This document shows positions 22,337 to 32,947 of a stretch of DNA of 64,000 bases, piece by piece. Source of the DNA: Colletotrichum lupini (lineage: Eukaryota; Ascomycota; Sordariomycetes; Glomerellales; Glomerellaceae). The stretch covers positions 5,704,001 through 5,768,000 of the forward strand of contig NC_064677.1 of the NCBI RefSeq assembly GCF_023278565.1, read 5' to 3'. The notes under the pieces are model-generated. The model made no database searches. It was not told the origin of the DNA and was given only the letters and a program-made list of their open reading frames with translations. The number at the start of each line of letters is the position of its first letter. The stretch's first letter is position 1. Both the position numbers and the translations under genes were made by a program.

Positions 22337-24731
22337 AGTGAAGAGACAAGGCAGCCCGCAGAGAAACCCAACAGCGGGACCCGAGGGGTGCGCTTTGTAA
22401 GCGACGTGCAGCACTACCTACAAGGTGCAGGGCAACGGACACAACACCGCCGCCCGCTCATGCATCGGGGCTAAGGTTCGGCGTTTGGTTCCATTTGGTT
22501 ACACGGAGTCGAACTCACGGAAGGGGGAACGAAACGCTTGCTAAAACGACGTACGATATCAGGGCTCGACCTGTTTTTTTTTTTTGCATCATGGCCTCCC
22601 AATCTTTGTGATGTTACTTGACGGGCAGTACCGACAGCATGAAGTATATGACGTGGCAAACTATTTCTACTAGACGACATGGCGTCTTTTTTACACGGGG
22701 AATCACAAAGACCGCTGCACGGCGACGACCACGACATAGGCAACAAAGATGCCGTCGCCGGCAGGGCTTTATGGGCTTTGGAGCATGTTGGACATCATCG
22801 GATAACGCCAGAGGAAGCGCGCACGATCTTATCTTGGGCAGCACATGTTGCCTCGTCGGTATGCTCGGAAATTTTTCGTGTTTTTTTTCTTTTTCTTTTT
22901 GGGGCAAATTGCATGCTATTCGGGGTTACTCTGGTCTCCTTTGCCCAAGACAAGGCGATTTCCAAGCGGAGGAAGAAGGGCGATTGAACTGCTTGGCTGA
23001 GATGGTCAAGGAGGATCTGACTTTAGATCCTTCTTCTTGTCGGGATGATGTGATGGGATTCCTTTGGATGCGAGTATACTTCATCGAGATATCGTTGAGG
23101 AAGAAACATGGCATTATCTTGATATGTTTGGTGCTATCGTGCCGTCTGACTTGCACATAGGAGGAGACACTATAGTGATGACAGTGATGAAGACCATCAC
23201 TTCTCAACGCATGCTCAGGGTCTCGTCGGCGTCTCGGAGCGAGCGGCGAGAAGGCGGCAACAGGCGGGGTTCCGCCGGCGCCTGGCTGCGCCGTACTGGT
23301 CTGACTGAAATGCCGCCAATAGGATCTGACTACTCTGTATTACCCAGGCGAGGGTGATCACCTCTTCCATCCGATCCTTTCTCGATCGATGATTCCATTG
23401 ATACCGTTTCGCTCGCCCGAACCCCAATCTGTCGCATTTCCCGGGGTTCCGTCCTTTGTCGGGTCCTTTTTTCTCCCTTTGACGACTCTACTATAGGTAC
23501 ATGTATCTTGGCTACTTTACTTTTACATAGGTGGGTTCGTTGTTTTTACCTTACTCGTAAAGTCGCCGAAGATCCGAGGGGGTCGGGAAAATGCAATGAA
23601 CCTACCTACCTTTGATAAGTTCAGAGAAGGTAAGCCGAGGCTCGAAGCTTCACCTGGACTTGCTTTAACTCGACTCTGAGATACCACAACACCTGACCTT
23701 GTAGTCCTATCAACAAGGGCAGGTATACTTAGTTGGGAGAAAACAATCTTTCTTCTTTCCGTCGGTTCGTGTGTATCTTCAACATTAGGATGGATTGGTA
23801 TCCTCTTCATCTAAGCTTGCTTACAAAGATGCCACGAAATACGGGTTGTAGAGAAGACAGTTGATCGCCACCCAAAACCACGACAACAATGACAGCAAAG
23901 TCTCCGTATCGGGAACTGGTAGCCGAACGTTGAAGAAACGGGAGCCAAAAAGGAGACTTGAAATCCACACACCCCTCAACTCCTGGAAAAGATGCCAGAT
24001 AGGTAGGTGATGAAGAAACTAAAGAGGTGGAAAGAAGAAAAGATAAATCACCGCGCAGAAGAAACAATGATGATGCTGCGCCCAAAAAGAGGAAGCAAAA
24101 CAGAAACGAACAAGATTATTCGCAAAACCACACAAACTTCCGTCACATCGTTACTTTTCCCTTGCCTGCCTGCCAGCCTGAACCAGCCCCGTCCATCCAT
24201 CCATCCCAAGAACCAGTCCGATCCCCGGCAAAGAGGGAAAGAGAAACCGACAGACGGGGCCCTCTTCCGCCTATTATCATCACCTGTCATATTCGCATAT
24301 CGTTCCCCTCCTTACCCGTCCATCCCCGCCCGGTTCGTCAAAGTATCATTATAGTTGTCGCTTGGACGTTCCGAATCAAGCTTATGGTACCGATGCTCGA
24401 AAGGAAAGAAAAAAAAAGGAGAAGAGAGGCGAGGATAAAAACTTTGCGCAACACCGACCATGAAGGTTTACGTGTCTTGTCCTACTCTTCTGTAAAAAGG
24501 TCGAGAAAAGATCCGAGCGTGACCTGGAAGGGACTGCAGCCTTTGCTGGTCCCGTTCGAAATCTTTAATCTTTCAATCTTAGCCTCCAACTCTCCCGTCG
24601 GCTGCGAATTCGCAACCGGCTATCGGGTGGAGGGCTTGATTCCGTCCCGTCAGCTGGTCAGCTGGGTATCACACCGTGCGATATGTCTTGCCGAGGCTAG
24701 CAACAAGACTGTAATCTCGGTGAACCGACTT
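22337..24731. other. Convergent intergenic region, bZIP to EPT1
   Basis: Contains the 3' ends of two convergent genes. T11-12 and other homopolymer runs occur near 22,572 and 22,882. I see no coding sequence; the longer plus frame from 24,027 only runs into the antisense of EPT1. Confidence 0.5.
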
Positions 24732-26156
24732 CTACTGCGACTTCTTGCCGGCCACCTGGGCGCTGCCGTTGCTCTCCTTGCCCTCGACCCACGGGTGCTT
24801 GATGGTCAGGCACCAGATGTCGAGGTAGTCGCAAATGGTGACAATAACATCCACCACGAAGCTGCCGTAGACACCGACAGCCATGCCGAGCATGGAGAAC
24901 ATAAAGGCGACCTGGTAAACGCCGTCGCCGAGGGCGCTGGGCCAGCCGAAGCCAAAGTTGCGCTGCAGGACGGGACCAAGCGCGTCGCCGACGCCAAAGG
25001 CGAGCGGCAGGCCGAGGACGTTGGAGTAGGGGAAGTCGAGCTTGACGAGGTGGGCCGTGATCATCTGGCCGACAGAGTAGGCGTTTACGATGCCGGCGAA
25101 CATGACGAACGGCACGAGATGGGCGTGCAGGATGGCCGGGTTGAGGCGCAGGTACGAGATGATGAGCACCCACATGCCGAAGAAGGGTAGGAGACCCAGC
25201 AGCGCGCCGCGGGAGCGGTCGCCGCGTGCGCGGCGGGCCTGGATGACGTTCCGCGCCGACTCGATGGTGTTGAGGACGAGGACGAAGGAGCCCTGGACCA
25301 TGTACCACTGCGTAAAGGACAGCTCGTAGAGGGCGGCGGGGACGCCCAGCTTCTCGGAGACGCCAAAGGTGCGGAGCATGGACTGCTGCCAGAAGGAGGC
25401 GCCGCCCATGTAACCGGTCAGGGCGTAGACGCCAACGAGGATGAGGACGCCCTCGACGGGGCCGTTGACGATGCCGAGGGTCAAGGTCTTTGTGTGGTAC
25501 TCGTCCCAGGTCTGGACGTAGAAGGTGAGGAGGGCTGTGGACGGTAAAAATGATTGTGTCAGCCTCTTGCTTCCGGGCTTCACGAGCAGCAATATAAATA
25601 GAATACGTACAAGAGAAGAGGACGGCGACCGTCATCCAGCCTTGGCCCATGTTTTGCGACGCGGCGAAGACGAGAACTTCGAGGGATGTGTTGAGCGCAT
25701 CGACGCCGTGGTCAAAGAGCTCGCCGAGCGGTCCGGATTGGTGTGTTCGTCGACTATTTCGCCAAAAGATTCCGTATTAGCTTCCATTTATCTTCTCGAG
25801 GGAACCCCAGACATGGTAAATGAACATTGAAAGAGAAGAGCTACTCACGCCTGCGATCCGTCCACGGCATCAAAAGTCTGGTACAAAAACAGGCCAACGG
25901 CCCACGAGTAGTACACCCAGCTAGGGCAGTCCTGGTCGAGCGTCGGGTTATACCAGAGCAGCGTCAGGACGTTTGCAATGACAAAGGTGAATCCCGTCAG
26001 CGTGATGAGGTTCGGCGCCATGCTCATGGGGAACATCTTGATAACGACATTGGTGTAAAAGGGCTTCAGGATGTACTTTGACGTCAGCGAGTGGTCGACG
26101 GCAGAGTACTTGTACTCCTTGAGCGCCGGGAGGCGTTCCTGGCGAACGTAGACCAT
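24732..26156 (-). CDS. EPT1: CDP-ethanolamine/choline phosphotransferase
   Basis: Final step of the Kennedy pathway: moves phosphoethanolamine or phosphocholine from its CDP ester to diacylglycerol in the ER/Golgi membrane. 417 aa in three exons: 26156-25849, 25753-25611, 25534-24732 (donors GTGAGT and GTACGT). The CDP-alcohol phosphotransferase signature D-x2-D-G-x2-A-R-x8-G-x3-D-x3-D is complete: D96, D99, G100, A103, R104, G113, D117, D121. It is read only after splicing, since intron 1 splits the A103 codon. Several hydrophobic segments (about 48-68, 82-95, then many in exon 3) fit a multipass protein, and WDEYHTKTLTLGIVNGPVEG is typical of EPT1/CPT1. Which head group is preferred cannot be told from the sequence. 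Confidence 0.93.
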
Positions 26157-27483
26157 CTTGGGCGAGCGTTGCTTTCGGGAACTATCTCGAGAGTTTTGAT
26201 CGACGGAGCTGGTGCTGTTCGGCCCCTACGTGTGGTGTAGATAGTTGGGGGAGAAGCTGTGCAAAGAGCCGCGGGGGGTTATTTGCAGTCGTGCGTTTCC
26301 TTTTGTTGTCAGAAAGCTCTTTTATTTATTTTTTCCCTCGTCCTGTTGTCTGGCGGATCGGACTCCACGCGGGTCCCGGGGAAGACAATCTAGAGCGCCG
26401 TAGGACCACTAAATGGGTCCGAAAAGGTATCCGTACGTCGGTCCAGTTTCTAAGCGGTGACGATGGCTTCAAACCGGGGTTGGTCGAGGGCTCGGTTTCG
26501 GCGGGGGGTGGTGAACAAGGTTTGTGCGGTGGGCAGGGCGGAAGGGGGGGAAAGCTTCAAAAGAGCATGTGGAGACTAGTGAAGTTGTAAAGACTTCGGT
26601 TCGCCAGGGTGAATGTCAGAGTTGTCCCGAGACAAGCGACGAGATTTGTTCAATAAGACCTGACGAAGTTGCGTTGAGCAGAGCAGGTTGAGAAGCCCGA
26701 GAACTTGACATGTGGTAACAGCGGAAAGGTCGCGTGGCCGTCGTGTCGCGCCGAAAGGGCCAAGCTATTTTTTTTCTTCACTAAGGTACCCTTCCTTGGA
26801 CTGGACAGCTCAGCTTGAGCGCACACGCAGAGAACTCCGTCACCGAACGTCATTTCTGTCCTGGCCCTCGAGCTCTAGCACATCCCAACATTCCCGCCCA
26901 GTCCTCATTGGGATTAGCCTTCCTGGCCCGTGCCACACGCGTCAAGCGCCCCCCCCCCCCCCAAAGTATCAGTCGTCAAGCTCAATTTCAGCACCAACAC
27001 CAGCTCCGCTTGACGTCGATCAACTGACATGCGCCGCGAGGCTTGACCTATTCTCATTTGACAAACGTCTGGATGCTGACAAGGGTTGGGCGTCGAGCTG
27101 ATAGTCAAATCTACCTTACCCATCTACAATTACCGGTACCCAAGGTGCCAAGGTAGCATCGTAGGCTTGCGCCGTGTATGATGATTGTGTGGGTGGCCCT
27201 CATACACATTCACTTTCCACTTCACACCTGAATCTACTAGTACTTCGTGATGCTTTTTCATGTCTTCATTCTAGTATACGCAAGCCGCCAGTCCTTTTAC
27301 GCGCACGCTGATGCGCTCCAACTCCTGCTCGACACCCCCAAAGCTACTATGGTGGCGGCTGCTCGGTCGAGTACCTCGGGCTATAATCAAAGTTCTCGTA
27401 TCTTTGTGCTGCCGTACGTACGTCTGTGCTTGGAATATCCGACCATGTATCGATCCCACAAAACTCCGAACAACTTGTCTTCC
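26157..27483. other. Intergenic between EPT1 and SEC21
   Basis: Upstream region of EPT1 and downstream region of SEC21 (both minus). Holds a C14 run (26949-26962) and TACC/GGTA-rich words near 27,115-27,155. No gene recognised. Confidence 0.5.
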
Positions 27484-30400
27484 TTAAGCAACCGATGCAA
27501 CAACAAGCGACGCTACGCCCTCCTCCTCGCTGCGAACCGTGATCTTGGTCGTCACACCAGACTTGGACGAGTATGCCATCCGGATGTTAGCCACCACCCT
27601 GCCGCCGCCAACAGTCTTTCCGAGCAACTTGAGCGTATGTGTCGTTTGGTTGACGGGCACATCTGTACCCTCCAGGGGTTGCAACGACAACACCTTTGCC
27701 AATTCTTCCGTTGCCTCTGTATGTCATGGTTAGCTCTACTCATGACGGGTCCACCCAGTAAGTACTCACCTGCTATGCTCTTCATACTGCTGAGCTGCAA
27801 AGTCTCCTCGGCCTCCTCACCGGCCGCACCCACCTGCTCCCAGATGTGATTGAAGTTGCTGGCGAATGTCGGAATGACATAGTCGCTGCCTGACAGGTCG
27901 AACTCGGCCACCTCGTACTCGTCGTCGTAGCCAGTGTCCTCTGGCTCGTTTGTTGTGGGATCAATCTCCTTGCTCGTGAACTTGAGCACGTTGGAGATGC
28001 TGCTAACGGGCATGGAGCCCTCGCCGTTGACCTTCTTGAAGGCCACGTACAGCTTACCGGGTTCATTTGTGGGAAGCTTGTCAGCCTGGATGATGAAAAC
28101 CTCCTCAAGCTCCTCCTCTTCGGAAGGCGTCGCCACGATGGACACGTTTTCAAGAACGGTCGCATCCAGCGTGTTCTTAACTTCGTACTGGAATACAATG
28201 TGCTCCTTGAAAATGTGCTTGACGACAGTAACGACGTACTCCATCTCTGACTCGGTAAGCTCGACAACAGGCGACGACTTGAGCACGCTGCCAAACTCCT
28301 TCATCTCGGGGATCTGCATCAGCTCCTGGGCGTAACGCTGAGAAGCAGCAGTTGCAGATGCAGCAGCCTCCGCGCCACCTGCAGCGGCCTTTGTAGGGCC
28401 AACCTTGGGAGGCTTGAGAGACGGGGCAGTTGCCGTGAGCTTCTTCGTCCGGTCCTCTGCGTCTGCCTGCTCGCGAGTAACGACAGGGATCTGAGAGATG
28501 TCGAAGGGGCTGTCAAATGCGGACTTGTCCTCTGATGTGACATACATGACGAGCTGGTGCTCAAAGTACGGCAGAGAGAACATGCTGTCTGTAGAGGGGT
28601 CAATAAGGAAATCTACACAATCACCCGCATCAAACGTACCATTCTTGACAAACTTCTCAGAGATCTCATCCTCCTGGTGCATGAGTCTGAGGTTGAGCGC
28701 TGCACGATCTCTGACTTCATCGTCCACATCATCCAAACATCTGGTAAGGAGAACCTCAACACTGCGCTTGACTTCGGGATCCTTCTGGCCGACACCGAAC
28801 TTGGCAAGAGCAGTGACAGCGGCGGCACGCACAATGGCGTTCTCCAGAACCACTCTGTTGTAAATGTAGCGGATGTACTTCGTAGGCTGAGAGGTCTTGG
28901 GTCCTTCGAGACCGAGAAGGTGAAGGATTCTAACCGCCAGCTTGGTGAACTCGCAGTCCTCGATGAACTCGCAAAGGTGGGCAAGCGCATCCTCCTTGGA
29001 TTCCGGTACAAACTTGATCAAATCGAACATGCTCTCGACAACGGCGCGCTTGAACTCGTACCCACCCTCGTCACGGAGAATGCCACTCAAGAAAGCAAGC
29101 ATACCGGCCTGCTTGCTGGGGAACTTCAAGCAGAGCGTGCGGATGGCCTCAACGATGGTAATCTTGAACTCGTCCGTGATCTCAGACATGAAACCAGAAA
29201 TCTGCTTCATCAAGCGATCAACGCTAGCCTCGTTACCGGTCTTGAGCAATGTGGTAATGGCAAAGGTGGCGATGGATCGGTTGCTGTTGGAGATCAGGAG
29301 CTCGATGTCGGGGTTGCAGACGTTGACGGCGTTGGGCTTGAAGGAGGCGAAGTTGTGGAGGATTCGGAGAGCGGCGAATTTTGTGACGGCGCGGGGGGAG
29401 GTGAGGAAAAGCTGGAGAACGTGGACGGCCTGGGAGACCTCGGCGTCGGTGACATCTCGCATATCGCAGATAGCCTTGGCGGCCTCGAAGTTGACCATCT
29501 CGCTCTTGTGGCGCAACCAGCCATCCAGTAGCTGCATCATGGGCTTTCTGAGCGACGGGTCCTCCTCGGCCAGCTGGGCAGCCAGACGGACGAGCATGAC
29601 GATCGCCGCAGAGCTCTTGACAGCACCAGCGGCACCGAACTGCTGCACCATCTTGACGAGCGCCATGCGGTCGTGCATGCGCATCGAGTATAGCAGACCA
29701 ATGGCGTGGTACTGGGGCATAGTGGAGTTGTTGGCGGGCAATTGGCCGCTCGACGAGGAGAAGCCCAGGGAGAAGCCGCTGGAGGACTTGGTGGAGGCCG
29801 CAGCTTCCTGCGTCTCGCTCTGCCAGCGGCGGACGACATCCTTGGCGATCGGGAGAAGGTGGTAGGAGGAAATGAGAGCCGCGGAAGATACAGAGGGGTT
29901 CTTGTCGACGATTGCCGTCTTCATCACACGTTCAATGGACTGAACTGTGGTCGCCTGGAAGCTAGTTAGCAGACTGCCCTCTCCCTTCCATGTAGCTTAC
30001 AGCTTTGGCGTACATCGATAATGCGGCACAGGGCCCTGATGGCGTTGGGTCGGAAGATGGCATCGGTGCTGCCTCCTGTATCCTTCATGATGGTGCTGGT
30101 GACCATGATAATATCCTCGGCCGAGTGAGCCAGCTCCTTGATGACAAGGTGGACCATCTGTCGCAAGCTGGCATCTTTATTCTGGAACAGCTTCGAGATA
30201 CCGAAGAAAAGGGTCGTCGCTTCGTTTGTGGGGAACTTCTCGCCCGTGTAGAGCAGAAGGGCAATCTTGGTAAGGAGGATTCGACATCTTCGCGGCTGGA
30301 TTGGGGAGCTGTTGAATAGTCGTGCTGTTCACTCCCGTTTAGCCAGCTTGCTCGCCCAATGCTCGAAGGGGTTCCAGAGGGATGCAGAGGATCGAGTGCA

Positions 30401-30494
30401 ATTCCGTCAAAAACTCACCTTCTTGGAAAACCTGGGTCCTGTCCACCTTCACCAGGCCCAAATCCGCATCTTCGTCTTTCTTGCCGTAGCTCAT
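27484..30494 (-). CDS. SEC21: Coatomer gamma subunit (gamma-COP)
   Basis: Large adaptin-like subunit of the COPI coat, which forms Golgi-to-ER and intra-Golgi vesicles. 934 aa in four exons: 30494-30419, 30324-30014, 29954-27770, 27716-27484; all junctions keep frame (donors GTGAGT, GTACGC, GTGAGT). The N-terminus MSYGKKDEDADLGL...VDRTQVFQEARLFN and the block LLTKIALLLYTGEKFPTNEA are hallmarks of gamma-COP. Residues about 25-550 form the HEAT/armadillo trunk; a low-complexity hinge (KPPKVGPTKAAAGGAEAAAS) leads to the appendage (IVFQYEVKNTLDATVLENVS onward), ending in the last exon. The length equals the usual fungal size. Long plus-strand frames across it are antisense shadows. Confidence 0.96.
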
Positions 30495-31138
30495 GTTGGG
30501 CAGCGGTTTTTGGCGGACTGCTTGAGGTCGGCGTCGGTGACTTCGAATGGGACAGTTGGCTGCTCCTGACGCCTGGTGGATAGCGTTGCGAACATGGGTG
30601 TGGGGTCCTTGCACGTGACATGGAGCCACACTTCACTTTCACGTCGTGTCTATCTTATCTGGCTTCAAGGGTACCTAGCTCATTGGAACACCTCTCCCTG
30701 CCTACCTTACCTTACTATGTAGGTAAGGTATACAGTCGAACTATACATGATTCGTTGTCAAAGCCAAGTCATGATCTTCAGACTTTTCTTAATGCAATGT
30801 TGCAAAGCATTCAATGTCATCACCTTGGCATGTGGGAGCAATCTGATGATACCTAAACTTTTTGATTACCTATCTGAGAGTAATAAAGTGGAAAAGACTG
30901 ATGACCGCCTTTGCTGTCCTGTGTAATCGCCAGAATTCAATAAAACGCCCCCTGAACAGCTTGCTTCGTTCCCCCTACGCTATCTTTTGGGGGTACTGCT
31001 GCTCTGTCAAATGTCGTCCCAATCCCAAGGTCTTTCCCCAGGTAATCCACACAAAGGGGCCCAAACCAGGTCCCCATCCAAGCGACGGTGCTAACGAAGC
31101 AGAAGATGATTGACGAAAACCTCCACGAGATCTACTCA
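30495..31138 (-). promoter_or_regulatory. SEC21 upstream region
   Basis: Short spacer between SEC21 and the next minus-strand gene, so it should hold the SEC21 promoter. It contains a perfect 10-bp inverted repeat described separately. No gene recognised. Confidence 0.5.
30703..30730. repeat. Perfect 10-bp inverted repeat upstream of SEC21
   Basis: TACCTTACCT (30703-30712) and AGGTAAGGTA (30721-30730) are separated by eight bases, about 210-235 bp upstream of the SEC21 start. It could be a dimeric factor site or a small hairpin. Confidence 0.7.
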
Positions 31139-32947
31139 TCACCGTCTATACACTGATCGGAGACCCTGAGCAGACCTGTCGACCATGCGTGGGTCTGGGT
31201 CTTCCCACTGATGGAATTGAGGGTGATCGTGAGCTCCCTCCTGGTGGTTCACCAGGGCAGAATAGGCCATGGTGAGAAAGGGTTCTGTCGCCTCCGAGAC
31301 CGACATGTTGTTCAGCTGAGCGACCTTGATGGGCGGGTACTCAGTCTTCTCAGCCTTGGCCTTGGGTCGTCGGTCACCGATGACACCGACCTGGCGCTTG
31401 AAGTCACGGAATTCCTTTTCCTGGATAACAGCCATCATTGATTTGCCAAGCGCGCCTGTGCCCGCATGAAATAGCTGGCTGATTCTCTCGTTGCGTTTCT
31501 GGAGCGCATCATCCGTAATGGCCCACGTACCCTCCGTCCAGGGAGGCCGAGCGGTCTTGGGATAGTCGGCTTGCCAGTCATCACTAGAGACTATAGGCAT
31601 GGCGGATGCAGCCTGAGCACGGCTTGTGGCTTCGTTCATGTTCTGTCCAAGCTTGATAAACTCTAGAACCTTCTCCATCTGTTGATCAGACACTTTTCGC
31701 GCCTCGTCGACGACGTCCTGGAAGCAGTCGTCTGTGTCGGGTGTAGAGCCGCAGAGAAGGGATTCGAGTGGGCTTTTAAGATGAATGGGTGTCTCTGCGC
31801 CCCGGGACCTCATGGGTTCGAGTGTCATGTGCTTTTGCGGACCCAAAGTCGTTTGACCCGACAAGAGTCCGTCGAGCGGCATCTCTTTCGGGCCATTGTT
31901 GAGGGCCTTCATCGTGGTTTCGAACGTTGATGTCCGATACTGTCGGTGACCCGGGGGGCCTGCAGTCAGGGGACGAGGAGCGCCTGGGCCAGTTGCAAGA
32001 GTAGACTTGTATGCTGCCTGTGGGGGATCTCTCTGGATAGTGGCTGCTGGGAAAAGACCAGGGGGCGGGCCTGTGCAGTTGATGTGCCCGGAGTTGTCAG
32101 GGCCATGGCTTGATGTATCGGCTTTCATCTTGAGAATGTCGTTCGGATCCGTCTTGGCAGAATGGAATAGAGCAGGAGAATGTGAGCCGTCATTTCCCAC
32201 ATCGAAACCCTCAAAGGTCTGGGCTCCGTAAGACGGAGTGGCTGTGCGGCTGATGTTGCCAGCAGATGGAGCCGGCGTTGCACCCGGCCGAGAACGAAGA
32301 AGGGCCCTCTGAGCTCTCTTCTGGTTCGGATTGGGGTATGATGCCAAGTTGTGGAGAGACTTGACAGTCAGGCCTCGAAGAGGATTCTCGCCAGAGCTCT
32401 CATCGTCTTCATTGTCAGTCGAGTTGGCATCGACATGCTTCTTCACGACAGGCGTAGGCATGGCAGCAGCAGCTGGTGAGGCTTGATTCCTATCCATGCT
32501 GTAAGATGGCATGAGAGAGGAAGACGAAATGCTTGGGGCGTCCAATTCATTCGGAGACTCAAGGCTGTAGTCGGTGAGAGGGCTGACGGCGCGGTCGTAG
32601 TTCTGCTGAAGAGGCGAGTACTTGGGAATCTGAGGTGGGCGAGGACTGGTGGGTGTAGTGACGAGATTCTGGGACTTGAGAGGCAAGCCGGCAAGAACTG
32701 ACTTGGGAAAGAGAGACAGCTCAGAAGCAGCGGCTCCCTGGGCAGGCCACTTGAGAGTGCGGCCGCGACGAACGGGAGGCTGGAGCTGCTGGGCGGTACT
32801 GGGGTTGTAGATGGTACCGGCAGTCGTGTAGGTTTGTCTAGGAACATCCTGCTGGAAGGTGCTGACAGATTGCTGGATATAGGTAGTAGTGCCCGCCGCC
32901 GCCGACGAGGAAGAAGATAGATGATCCATGTTGAGATTCAGAGGCAT
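31139..32947 (-). CDS. Hypothetical low-complexity protein (602 aa)
   Basis: Single long open frame; the first true ATG in frame is at 32947 (a second follows six codons later). I do not recognise the family. The N-terminal 400 residues are Ser/Pro/Gln-rich and probably disordered. The C-terminal part (about residues 430-602) is more ordered and less repetitive, with GTWAITDDALQKRNERISQL and GKSMMAVIQEKEFRDFKRQV suggesting helices. There is no signal peptide or membrane segment. The length of the frame, normal codon use and the absence of comparable antisense frames support a real gene, perhaps a cytoplasmic or nuclear scaffold, but function is unknown. Confidence 0.75.
   Translation of the reverse strand: MPLNLNMDHLSSSSSAAAGTTTYIQQSVSTFQQDVPRQTYTTAGTIYNPSTAQQLQPPVRRGRTLKWPAQGAAASELSLFPKSVLAGLPLKSQNLVTTPTSPRPPQIPKYSPLQQNYDRAVSPLTDYSLESPNELDAPSISSSSLMPSYSMDRNQASPAAAAMPTPVVKKHVDANSTDNEDDESSGENPLRGLTVKSLHNLASYPNPNQKRAQRALLRSRPGATPAPSAGNISRTATPSYGAQTFEGFDVGNDGSHSPALFHSAKTDPNDILKMKADTSSHGPDNSGHINCTGPPPGLFPAATIQRDPPQAAYKSTLATGPGAPRPLTAGPPGHRQYRTSTFETTMKALNNGPKEMPLDGLLSGQTTLGPQKHMTLEPMRSRGAETPIHLKSPLESLLCGSTPDTDDCFQDVVDEARKVSDQQMEKVLEFIKLGQNMNEATSRAQAASAMPIVSSDDWQADYPKTARPPWTEGTWAITDDALQKRNERISQLFHAGTGALGKSMMAVIQEKEFRDFKRQVGVIGDRRPKAKAEKTEYPPIKVAQLNNMSVSEATEPFLTMAYSALVNHQEGAHDHPQFHQWEDPDPRMVDRSAQGLRSVYRR

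Noticed and set aside
24027..25190. 387-codon plus-strand open frame
   Set aside because: Its right half is the antisense of EPT1 exon 3; the left half is low-complexity DNA with no motif.
28557..29865. Two plus-strand frames of over 300 codons
   Set aside because: Antisense shadows of the SEC21 trunk exon.
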